DNA of 9,866 nt from Clostridia bacterium (GTDB lineage Bacteria > Bacillota > Clostridia > Oscillospirales > CAG-272). Each line of letters starts with the position of its first letter. Position 1 is the stretch's first letter. Below are positions 1-5,523 of this stretch, one piece after another. Location: NCBI GenBank assembly GCA_017456685.1, contig JAFTIV010000013.1:1-9866 (forward strand), written 5' to 3'. The translations under genes were made by a program, and so were the position numbers. The notes beneath the pieces are model-generated. The model saw only the letters and a list, made by a program, of their open reading frames with translations. It was not told the origin of the DNA and searched no databases.

Positions 1-173
1 ATAAATGCGAACAAAAGTCCAACACCGACAGCAAGCTTTCCTGCACGTCTTTCCTTGATGAATTGATATGCTACGAACAGCACAAATGCCAAGCAAAGTA
101 TGTCAAGAATATCAAAAAATGTGATCATCTTGAAATGTCTTAGCATATGAGCAAAGTAATCTAAAACCTTCAT
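1..173 (-). CDS. cdaA: Diadenylate cyclase CdaA, N-terminal part (truncated by window edge)
   Basis: I translated the first 57 codons; the rest lies beyond position 1. The start reads MKVLDYFAHMLRHF and continues with FFDILDILCLAFVLFVAYQF, then a basic KERRAG turn and a second hydrophobic stretch (KLAVGVGLLFAF). A short amphipathic lead, a 'DILDIL' first membrane helix, a basic loop and a second helix match the N-terminus of the membrane-bound c-di-AMP synthase CdaA (DacA/YbbP). In that family three membrane helices precede a cytoplasmic DAC domain that condenses two ATP into c-di-AMP. The catalytic DGA and RHR motifs are outside the window, so the call rests on the membrane region alone. An ATG with GGAGG five bases upstream supports the start. 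It has its own promoter, and a terminator separates it from the DUF6873-like gene upstream. In related bacteria cdaR usually follows; that cannot be checked here. Confidence 0.72.
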   Translation of the reverse strand, partial: MKVLDYFAHMLRHFKMITFFDILDILCLAFVLFVAYQFIKERRAGKLAVGVGLLFAF

Positions 174-235
174 TTCAGCCTCCGTAAACCTTTATATAAT
201 ACGCATAATGCGCGAAAACTCTTTATTTATCTATA

Positions 236-264
236 AGTATAACATAAAATAACGCGCTTGCCAA
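236..264 (-). promoter_or_regulatory. SigA-type promoter of cdaA
   Basis: On the minus strand a -35 TTGGCA (259-264) and a -10 TATACT (236-241) are 17 bp apart, with a TG one base upstream of the -10 (extended -10). Transcription would start near 229, giving a leader of about 55 nt that ends in the GGAGG of cdaA. Within the leader a short palindrome, CGCAT-A-ATGCG (202-212), could be a weak hairpin or a protein site; this is only a possibility. Confidence 0.7.
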
Positions 265-305
265 TATTTTTTATAATATTTATTTAAAATTTTTATAAAA
301 AACGC

Positions 306-344
306 AAAAAAGCCATCGATTTTGCTAAAATCAATGACTTTTTA
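306..344 (-). terminator. Rho-independent terminator after the DUF6873-like gene
   Basis: Arms 307-323 and 327-343 pair over 17 bp around a 3-nt loop. Two positions are U-G wobbles when read as minus-strand RNA but C-A mismatches on the plus strand, so the hairpin is strand-specific for minus transcription. The 3' side is a run of Us on the minus strand. It lies 16 nt past the stop codon at 360. Confidence 0.8.
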
Positions 345-359
345 TGGAATCTCGCGCTG

Positions 360-1058
360 TCAAATTTGCCTAATACCCCCAAAATCACACACATTCCCCG
401 ACATAATCTCGAAAATCTCCATTCCAACGGACTTGATTTTGTCTTTGATTTTCTCATAGCTTGGGTGGTTTTTTATTTCTCCAAGAAAATATACATTTTT
501 ATCAATTACAAAAGAGGCTCCACCTATAAATCCGTAATCATAGCCCTCAAGAGTAATGCCACCGCTTTCAACAAGCAATGCGTCGATACCATTTCTAAGG
601 GACGCATCATAAATGCTTTTATCGGCAGTAATTATTGTGCTTTCATTCAATACAAGAGTTGAGCAGTCTGAATATCCCTGCTTAACATTTACAAGCCTGT
701 AGTCACACTCACCTGCATACTCTAATATTTCAACGGCAGTATGCTTCAAATTGGAAAAAAGCAATTTTCCCACTCTTAGCACATTTAGAGCAATATCGTT
801 AGGGTATTCTCTGCCACATATTTTAGAAACAAATACAAGCTCGTACCCTTCTTTTTTCGCCTCGTCAAAAACCTTTTTATTTTGCTCGTAATATTCCTTA
901 TAGGTGAAAATTTTTCCTTCCATTATAAAAACAAGCATATCAGCATGCGACTGCACTGGTGTATCTAAAGACGAATATGGCATAAGCGACAACGGCTGTA
1001 CCGAGCAATGATTTTCTAAAATCCTTGCAGCATCACAGCTTACAAAAGCCTTTTTCAT
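360..1058 (-). CDS. DUF6873-like (GME/pentein-fold) protein, function unknown
   Basis: A 232-residue protein without signal peptide or membrane helices. The pattern of short repeating beta-alpha units resembles the DUF6873 family, described as having a GME (guanidino-group-modifying enzyme, pentein) fold. Examples of these units are QSHADMLVF around residues 36-44, VNVKQGYSDCSTLVLN around 123-138, ESGGITLEGYDYGFIGGASF around 164-183 and the C-terminal NVCDFGG around 222-228. Penteins include arginine deiminases and amidinotransferases, which use a late Cys nucleophile and a His. Here His38, His198, Cys132 and Cys224 are possible counterparts, but I cannot confirm a catalytic set. The protein may equally be non-catalytic. 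The start is supported by GGAGG four bases upstream of the ATG. The gene sits only 16 nt after the U-tract of the rpmB terminator, which leaves no room for its own promoter, so it probably depends on read-through from rpmB or on a promoter inside rpmB. It ends at a strong terminator. Confidence 0.7.
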   Translation of the reverse strand: MKKAFVSCDAARILENHCSVQPLSLMPYSSLDTPVQSHADMLVFIMEGKIFTYKEYYEQNKKVFDEAKKEGYELVFVSKICGREYPNDIALNVLRVGKLLFSNLKHTAVEILEYAGECDYRLVNVKQGYSDCSTLVLNESTIITADKSIYDASLRNGIDALLVESGGITLEGYDYGFIGGASFVIDKNVYFLGEIKNHPSYEKIKDKIKSVGMEIFEIMSGNVCDFGGIRQI

Positions 1059-1074
1059 ATTTCCTCCACAGTTG

Positions 1075-1101
1075 AAAAAAAGACCGTCTTGGACGGTCTT
1101 T
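1075..1101 (-). terminator. Rho-independent terminator after rpmB
   Basis: Arms 1079-1088 and 1092-1101 form a perfect 10-bp stem (core GACCGTC) with a 3-nt loop, followed on the minus strand by seven Us (complement of 1075-1081). It starts 18 nt after the rpmB stop. Its U-tract ends 16 nt before the ATG of the DUF6873-like gene, so it probably attenuates, rather than fully separates, the two genes. Confidence 0.88.
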
Positions 1102-1118
1102 AAATTCTCAATACCTAA

Positions 1119-1304
1119 TTAAGCGCGAGCAACCTTGCCTGAACGAAGGCAACGTGAGCATACATTAACAGTCTTGCTTGAGCCGTTAACTACAGCCTTT
1201 ACTCTTCTTATATTTGGTTTCCAAGTTCTGTTTGTCTTACGGTTTGAGTGGGATACATTGTGTCCAAATGTAACGCCCTTTCCGCAGATAGCACATTTAG
1301 CCAT
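1119..1304 (-). CDS. rpmB: Large ribosomal subunit protein bL28
   Basis: This 61-residue protein of the 50S subunit has the classic bL28 layout. It opens with MAKCAICGKG, continues with FGHNVSHSNRKTNRTWKPN (14-31), and has a central RRVKAVVNG strand and a C-terminal CSRCLRSGKVAR (49-60). Cys4, Cys7, Cys49 and Cys52 form a CxxC...CxxC pair, the zinc-binding C+ form, rather than the cysteine-free paralogue used under zinc starvation. The length is normal for the family. GGAGG lies six to seven bases before the ATG. The gene has its own promoter and terminator, as expected of a highly expressed single ribosomal gene. No other ribosomal gene is adjacent. Confidence 0.97.
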   Translation of the reverse strand: MAKCAICGKGVTFGHNVSHSNRKTNRTWKPNIRRVKAVVNGSSKTVNVCSRCLRSGKVARA

Positions 1305-1358
1305 TTCTTACACCTCCATTAAAGTATAAAAATATACCTACAAAATTTCACGATTTGT

Positions 1359-1387
1359 ATTATAACACAGTATTTTTAGAATTGCAA
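1359..1387 (-). promoter_or_regulatory. Strong SigA-type promoter of rpmB
   Basis: The -35 TTGCAA (1382-1387) and the perfect consensus -10 TATAAT (1359-1364) are 17 bp apart, with a TGT extension directly upstream of the -10. The predicted leader is about 47 nt. It includes a short AT inverted repeat (GTATA/TATAC, 1324-1337) just before the Shine-Dalgarno site. The promoter starts 24 bp past the stop of the MutS-like gene. Confidence 0.85.
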
Positions 1388-1410
1388 TAGTAATTTTCAA
1401 ATTTTTTAAA

Positions 1411-3015
1411 TTATTTTTTATTTATTCTTTTTAATATATGCTCAAGCGATATTCCATACTTGTCAGCAATATCCCTTGCATAGCTTTTTCCGTCAGGCTT
1501 AGCACGAACAATCTTGAAGCTTCTCTGCCCCTCGTACATTCCAGCAACGAGTGTATCGACCTTAACTCCACCATCTGCTATGCACTTTTTATTTATATCA
1601 TCAAGCATTGCATTAAGCTCATGTAGGTGGGTTGAAAAGATTCCGCGACAACGCACCATAGAAAATCCAGAGATAACCTCGGCGGCAATATAAGCTCCCT
1701 CAAATGAGCCTGTAGATGAGAGGGACTCATCAAGCAAAACAAGGCTATTTTCGGTTACGCTACCAAAAATATCATCAAGACGAGCACATTCCTCGCCAAG
1801 CCTTCCCTTGTCGATTGTGTCCTCAGATCCTGTTGGAAAATGAGTAAATATAGCATCAACAGGGCTAATTTCAGCAGAAATAGCAGGAACCATTAGACCG
1901 AGCTGAGCAAGTGCAAAGGTCAATCCAACAGCGCAGGTAATAACAGACTTTCCTCCCCTATTAGGACCTGACAAAACATAAAACGTACCATTCTCATCAA
2001 ATTCAAAATCATTTTCAACGAGCTTTTCATTAGTCTTTGAGGCAACAACAGGATTATAAATACCCTTTGCACTAAATCTCTTATTCGCCATAGGCAAAAC
2101 CTCTGGGAAGCACATAGGGTTCCCTGTTTCCAAAAGCATTTTGATAAGCTCTGTTCCCTTTACGACAAATTCAATCTCGGGAAGAAGCTTTATAAGAAAG
2201 TCTGCGTTTTCAAGGACATATTCCTGAACGACCTTCTTCCACGAGCGCATTGACGACTTGAACACATAGTTAAGAGCCGAATTAAAAGCGTTTGTTAGGG
2301 CAATTTGTTGATTTTCGCTTTGTCCCTTTTTGAACGGAATAAGGCTTGAAATACAGGTATACTCGTCCTTTTTAAAGTCAAGCCTTAAAATTTTATCTAT
2401 AAGCTCTCCTGATTTGAACCTTTCTTGATTAACACTGAGAACTCCCGCAGTGTCAGGACGAAGCTTAGAATCAAGATTAACGCCTATAGTAACGCTCTTG
2501 ACCTCTCTAACCCTTGAGGTTAGCTCCTTTAGCTGATTATTAAGATTTATATAATATTCGCTTTGAGTAAGCTCCTTAATACGCTTAGCAAAGGTTACAA
2601 GAGCTTCACTCTTAAAATTATCAATCATTGGATATAGTCCGTTTGATAAAAGCTCCATGGCAGAGATATAAAGCTCTATCTCCGTGATGCTATAAAGATA
2701 GCCCTCTGTAGGCTCGGTATCATGTGACATACGACGAATCTCGGCAATATCACTCAAAATAGGACTAACCCTAAGTAAAATGTCGCAAAGCTCCGGATTT
2801 GCTATCATATCAGCAAACACACTTTGTCTATATTTTATTACATTTTCATCAACAGTAAAGAACTCTGCAAGAAAGCTTGATTTAAGGTCAAGAAGCGAAT
2901 TAAGCTCAAGCTCGTCCAAAACCTCGTTTGAGATATTCGCCCTATCCAGACCACTTTCGTTTCTATTGAGTGCCTCACTATTAGGATAAATAAGACTAAT
3001 TTCGATATTTTGCAT
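1411..3015 (-). CDS. Short MutS-family ATPase without mismatch-recognition domain
   Basis: About 534 residues from the chosen start. The C-terminal third is a MutS ATPase domain, numbered from that start: P-loop GPNRGGKS (350-357), a GRLGEE signature-like segment (404-409), Walker B LVLLDES (425-431) and the switch-histidine motif STHLHEL (461-467). The N-terminal two thirds is mostly helical and suits the lever/clamp core. It is too short for the mismatch-binding and connector domains of MutS1, and I see no GxFYE-type mismatch motif and no Smr nuclease domain as in MutS2. MutS homologues dimerise and use ATP to clamp DNA; the substrate of this short subfamily is not known to me. The longest frame begins with GTG at 3027, but that GTG is part of the GTGAGGA Shine-Dalgarno site. 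Tandem ATGs lie at 3018 and 3015, and I prefer 3015 for its six-base spacing. The gene is divergent from the isomerase-like gene. No convincing terminator lies between it and the rpmB promoter. Confidence 0.85.
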   Translation of the reverse strand: MQNIEISLIYPNSEALNRNESGLDRANISNEVLDELELNSLLDLKSSFLAEFFTVDENVIKYRQSVFADMIANPELCDILLRVSPILSDIAEIRRMSHDTEPTEGYLYSITEIELYISAMELLSNGLYPMIDNFKSEALVTFAKRIKELTQSEYYINLNNQLKELTSRVREVKSVTIGVNLDSKLRPDTAGVLSVNQERFKSGELIDKILRLDFKKDEYTCISSLIPFKKGQSENQQIALTNAFNSALNYVFKSSMRSWKKVVQEYVLENADFLIKLLPEIEFVVKGTELIKMLLETGNPMCFPEVLPMANKRFSAKGIYNPVVASKTNEKLVENDFEFDENGTFYVLSGPNRGGKSVITCAVGLTFALAQLGLMVPAISAEISPVDAIFTHFPTGSEDTIDKGRLGEECARLDDIFGSVTENSLVLLDESLSSTGSFEGAYIAAEVISGFSMVRCRGIFSTHLHELNAMLDDINKKCIADGGVKVDTLVAGMYEGQRSFKIVRAKPDGKSYARDIADKYGISLEHILKRINKK

Positions 3016-3021
3016 CATATT

Positions 3022-3027
3022 CCTCAC
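3022..3027 (-). promoter_or_regulatory. Shine-Dalgarno site deciding the MutS-like start
   Basis: Minus-strand GTGAGG (complement of 3022-3027), within GTGAGGA, precedes two adjacent ATGs. GAGG is three bases from the ATG at 3018 and six from the ATG at 3015. The GTG that could open a longer frame at 3027 overlaps this site and is very unlikely to be a start. Confidence 0.65.
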
Positions 3028-3052
3028 AAAATAGTTACATTATAATAAATAT

Positions 3053-3081
3053 ATAATATCATAAAAATCTAATTTTGAAAA
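3053..3081 (-). promoter_or_regulatory. Likely promoter of the MutS-like gene
   Basis: The -35 TTTTCA (3076-3081) and -10 TATTAT (3053-3058) are 17 bp apart, with TGA directly before the -10 (extended). A perfect TATAAT also occurs closer to the gene but lacks a usable -35, so I prefer this pair. The leader would be about 30 nt. Confidence 0.5.
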
Positions 3082-3111
3082 GCACTTTTTGAAAATTTAT
3101 CTCTTCTGCGC

Positions 3112-3140
3112 TTGAAAATGTGAGATTTGTGTGATAAAAT
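3112..3140 (+). promoter_or_regulatory. Promoter of the isomerase-like gene, very short leader
   Basis: The -35 TTGAAA (3112-3117) and -10 TAAAAT (3135-3140) are 17 bp apart, with TGA directly before the -10. The predicted start near 3146-3147 lies just before the Shine-Dalgarno GAGGTG (3148-3153), so the mRNA would begin almost at the ribosome binding site, about 12 nt from the ATG. Confidence 0.7.
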
Positions 3141-3158
3141 TTTTCTTGAGGTGATTTT

Positions 3159-3974
3159 ATGAATAAGCTTTTTTGCTCTACCGGCACGCTTGTGGGTAAA
3201 GCTAATGGATATAATTACTCCTTCATCGAAAAAAGCCTTCCCTTGCTTTATCAGGATGGTATAATAGATGGGGCAGAATTTATGATGATACCATATTATT
3301 ACGAAATTCTTGACAAGGTCTGTCGGGCAATGCGTGAAAGTGGTGTGCCCTCGCCTATAATCCATTGTGAAAAGGATGTTGGCGTGCTTCTTTCCGATTG
3401 CACGAGCGAAAGCACAAAAAGAGCGCTTGAGCTTTTGAAAACAAATTGTGAGACGGGATGCAAGATAAATGCATCGTCTATGGTTTTTCATCTTTGGGGC
3501 GGTGTGAAAAGCGATTATCATATAGAATACAACATTTCAATGATGTCAAAAATATTAGAAATTGTAAGCTCATTTGGATTAAATTTACTTATTGAAAACA
3601 TTCCCTGCACAACATATTCAGGTCTTGAAAATTGGAGACGACTCTACTCATATTTGCCACAAATCGGCTTTGTTTTTGACTGCCGCTTTGGTGCGTTTCA
3701 CGACGAAATAAATGAAATTTTAACAGAGCCTATTTGGGATTATATAAAGCATCTACACATTAGTGATTATTCGTCATACCCGAGAGATTTTTCGAAAATT
3801 CGTCCCATTCTCCATCCAGGTGAGGGTGTGATAGATTTTGATGAGCTTTTTAACGGAATAAAAGCAAACAAATTTTCCGGCACTATAACTCTTGAGTCTC
3901 CTGTTATGACTCCCGAAGGAATTGATTTTGAAAAGCTAAAAAAATCCCTTATTTATGTTAAAAATAATATATAA
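3159..3974 (+). CDS. TIM-barrel sugar-phosphate isomerase/epimerase-like protein
   Basis: A cytoplasmic 271-residue protein of the xylose-isomerase-like TIM-barrel superfamily (AP_endonuc_2 fold). Strand-end motifs appear in the expected order: GAEFM (38-42), IIHCEKD (67-73), FHLWGG (110-115), LLIENIP (143-149), FVFDCRFGAFH (171-181), HLHISD (198-203), LHPGEGVIDF (218-227) and TLESP (244-248). Glu146, Asp174, His200 and Glu246, with His69, His111 or His181, are the likely divalent-metal ligands by family pattern. The length is normal. The superfamily includes sugar isomerases and epimerases, inosose enzymes and endonuclease IV. The missing DNA-binding loops argue against a nuclease, but the substrate cannot be inferred. 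GAGGTG sits five bases before the ATG. It is a single-gene unit, divergent from the MutS-like gene and closed by a strong terminator, with no sugar transport or kinase neighbour to suggest a pathway. Confidence 0.82.
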   Translation: MNKLFCSTGTLVGKANGYNYSFIEKSLPLLYQDGIIDGAEFMMIPYYYEILDKVCRAMRESGVPSPIIHCEKDVGVLLSDCTSESTKRALELLKTNCETGCKINASSMVFHLWGGVKSDYHIEYNISMMSKILEIVSSFGLNLLIENIPCTTYSGLENWRRLYSYLPQIGFVFDCRFGAFHDEINEILTEPIWDYIKHLHISDYSSYPRDFSKIRPILHPGEGVIDFDELFNGIKANKFSGTITLESPVMTPEGIDFEKLKKSLIYVKNNI

Positions 3975-3976
3975 TG

Positions 3977-4019
3977 AAAACCGCAGAAGCTGTAATACAA
4001 AAGCATTCTCTGCGGTTTT
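3977..4019. terminator. Bidirectional terminator between convergent genes
   Basis: An 11-bp stem, AAAACCGCAGA (3977-3987) with TCTGCGGTTTT (4009-4019), carries a 21-nt loop that can pair further in part. Both strands have a U-run on the 3' side, so it can end the isomerase-like transcript (plus) and back up the hydrolase transcript (minus). Closer to the hydrolase stop lies a second, AT-only hairpin (4043-4049 with 4054-4060), which is weaker. Confidence 0.8.
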
Positions 4020-4075
4020 ATTGTTTTAAAATTATAAAATTTAAAAATTCTTAAATTTTTATATTTAAAAATTAT

Positions 4076-5239
4076 TTAATTGCCTTCATCTGTCGGCTTT
4101 TTCTCGCCATTTGATTTCTTTTTCTTTTCGTTTGCGAGAGCTTGCTTCTTTTCCTTTTTTCGAGCTGACGAGAGCATATTTTTCTCTTTTATCAGCTTCA
4201 TAAAGGCATCAAAAACAATCTTTTTATCATCTCCACTTTTCGATATCAAGGAAATTAAAAACTTAGACTTTTGTTTAGAGATATCAGTCAGTGTTTCTGC
4301 TCCGTTCAATGTCAAGAGCTTATAAAATGACTCGACAAAATCGCGCCTTTCCATAGGTGTTAGCTTAGCTACCCAAGCCTTCAAAAGCTCGTGAAAATTA
4401 TCACTTGGAGCTTCAAAGTGATCTGCTGTTAAAAATGAGCTTCCCTTTAATTTCCAGGTAAATGCATCATGCTGTTGAACACCCTTGTCTCTGCTTTTTA
4501 TTATTTCATAATCACCTATAATGTCAAATATCCTTCCTATAAAAGATTTATTCGGCAAAAAGGTTTTTATTCTATCAACAATTATATCGTTTTTAAAGGC
4601 ATCAATATAAGTGTCCTTAAAGCCAGGTCCATCGTAGCTATAAACAGCAAGCATTCTCTTTTTCAAGTTAGCAGGAGCATTAAGCGCGGCATAAATTGCA
4701 ATATTTCCACCCTTTGAGTGTCCTGCAACGATAAGCTTATCCCTTTTTTTCTTGCTTACTAACTCAAGATACTTAAGTCCCTCGCGTTGTGATGGAATTG
4801 GAGTAAAAAGTGCCATGTTCAAATCCTCCTTCCAACCGACAATGGTATCGTCCGTTCCGCGAAAGACTATATATGTAACCTTGTTGTCGCAGGAAAAGCA
4901 AATTGCTGAAAACTGCTTTTCCACCTCTAAGCATATATCATTAACATAGCCCCAAAGCTTAACCTTTGAAAAGCGCTTTGATGATGCGCAAGCCTTCAAA
5001 AGCAATAATATTTCGTGAGGAAGAATGGCACCGAGAGAAAAATTTTCTCCGTGTAGCTCAAAAAACGCTCTTGACGCCTCGGCAAGAGTTATTTCCTCTC
5101 CTTCACCAATGGCTGAAACGACATTTTCAAAGGGGATATATGAAAGCTCGGCAAAAATCAAGCCGTCTATTTTATTTTGAGGTGCCTCGCTAAATGTTAA
5201 ATCTGCGCGCCAGTCAATATATTCAAAAAGGTTCTCCAT
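4076..5239 (-). CDS. DUF2974 (Mbeg1-like) alpha/beta hydrolase
   Basis: 387 residues from the chosen start (MENLFEYIDW). The N-terminal 'DGLIFAELSYIPF' segment (25-37), the YIVFRGTDDTIVGWKEDL block (123-140) and the nucleophile elbow GHSKGGN (173-179, Ser175) are typical of the DUF2974/Mbeg1-like family of lipase-type alpha/beta hydrolases. Asp203 (YDGPGF, 202-207) and His257 (QQHDAF, 255-260) are the best candidates for the rest of the triad. The natural substrate of the family is not established. No signal peptide or membrane helix is seen, so it should act in the cytoplasm. After about residue 355 comes a lysine-rich, low-complexity tail with clusters such as RKKEKK and EKKKKS, perhaps a membrane or nucleic-acid contact. 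A frame opening at 5272 adds 11 residues, but that ATG lies upstream of the AGGAGG site, so 5239 is the start. It is a single-gene unit, divergent from the VTC operon. Confidence 0.85.
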   Translation of the reverse strand: MENLFEYIDWRADLTFSEAPQNKIDGLIFAELSYIPFENVVSAIGEGEEITLAEASRAFFELHGENFSLGAILPHEILLLLKACASSKRFSKVKLWGYVNDICLEVEKQFSAICFSCDNKVTYIVFRGTDDTIVGWKEDLNMALFTPIPSQREGLKYLELVSKKKRDKLIVAGHSKGGNIAIYAALNAPANLKKRMLAVYSYDGPGFKDTYIDAFKNDIIVDRIKTFLPNKSFIGRIFDIIGDYEIIKSRDKGVQQHDAFTWKLKGSSFLTADHFEAPSDNFHELLKAWVAKLTPMERRDFVESFYKLLTLNGAETLTDISKQKSKFLISLISKSGDDKKIVFDAFMKLIKEKNMLSSARKKEKKQALANEKKKKSNGEKKPTDEGN

Positions 5240-5247
5240 AGCAATCG

Positions 5248-5253
5248 CCTCCT
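5248..5253 (-). promoter_or_regulatory. Shine-Dalgarno site deciding the DUF2974 start
   Basis: Minus-strand AGGAGG (within AAAAAGGAGGCGAT) lies eight bases before the ATG at 5239. The in-frame ATG at 5272 is upstream of this site and has none of its own. Confidence 0.88.
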
Positions 5254-5295
5254 TTTTAGATTTATAAAGCAAACTAAGGCTAACTTCTTAAATAT

Positions 5296-5324
5296 ATAAT
5301 AGCACAAAATTTTCAATCTTACAA
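5296..5324 (-). promoter_or_regulatory. Promoter of the DUF2974 hydrolase gene
   Basis: The -35 TTGTAA (5319-5324) and -10 TATTAT (5296-5301) are 17 bp apart, with TGC directly before the -10. The leader is about 50 nt. Confidence 0.65.
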
Positions 5325-5461
5325 GTGCTTATTTGTATTGAAACTTTGCAATAAACATTTCCGCTCACTACAGATAAGATGATTTTATTAAAATTTCATA
5401 ATTTTTTTACCCTTTTCACATTCATAATTGTCGATTTGATATATAAAAACTCAAATCCTTG
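5325..5461. other. Spacer between divergent promoters
   Basis: This AT-rich stretch separates the hydrolase promoter from the VTC operon promoter. I see no gene or RNA structure. It holds a 9-bp direct repeat, TTCATAATT, at 5395-5403 and 5421-5429 (26 bp apart), with TTCACA between them; this could be a regulator site, but by itself it is weak evidence. Confidence 0.35.
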
Positions 5462-5490
5462 TTGACAATTTAATACTTGTGTGTTAAAAT
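5462..5490 (+). promoter_or_regulatory. Consensus promoter of the VTC-DUF4956 operon
   Basis: A perfect -35 TTGACA (5462-5467) and -10 TAAAAT (5485-5490) are 17 bp apart, with TGT directly before the -10. The start of transcription would be near 5497, giving a leader of about 27 nt. This is one of the best-matching promoters in the window, so the operon is probably expressed in ordinary growth. Confidence 0.82.
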
Positions 5491-5509
5491 ATAATATATG
5501 AAAATAATG

Positions 5510-5515
5510 AGGAGG
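5510..5515 (+). promoter_or_regulatory. Shine-Dalgarno site supporting a TTG start
   Basis: AGGAGG lies eight bases before the TTG at 5524. The two ATGs upstream (5498 and 5507) are out of frame, so the VTC-domain protein is most likely translated from TTG. Confidence 0.8.
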
Positions 5516-5523
5516 AATTTGCT

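Noticed and set aside
366..662. Plus-strand open frame of 98 codons opposite the DUF6873-like gene
   Set aside because: It is antisense to a gene with clear start, stop and terminator; no ribosome binding site or domain was seen.
1388..1410. Possible terminator for the MutS-like gene
   Set aside because: Only weak AT-only inverted repeats (such as TAATTT/AAATTA) are present, indistinguishable from background AT richness.
3069..3521. Minus-strand open frame of 150 codons over the isomerase-like gene start
   Set aside because: It runs antisense through conserved TIM-barrel sequence and through the divergent promoter region, and shows no family features.
3159..3974. Endonuclease IV (nfo) identity for the TIM-barrel gene
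   Set aside because: The metal-ligand pattern and DNA-binding loops of endonuclease IV are not evident; motifs fit the sugar isomerase/epimerase branch better.
4043..4060. AT-only hairpin near the DUF2974 stop as a separate terminator
   Set aside because: The 7-bp AT stem is too weak to call on its own; it is mentioned only as a backup to the strong hairpin at 3977-4019.
5240..5523. Riboswitch or small RNA in the largest intergenic gap
   Set aside because: Both genes here have short leaders of about 50 and 27 nt, too short for known riboswitches, and no stable hairpin was seen between the promoters.
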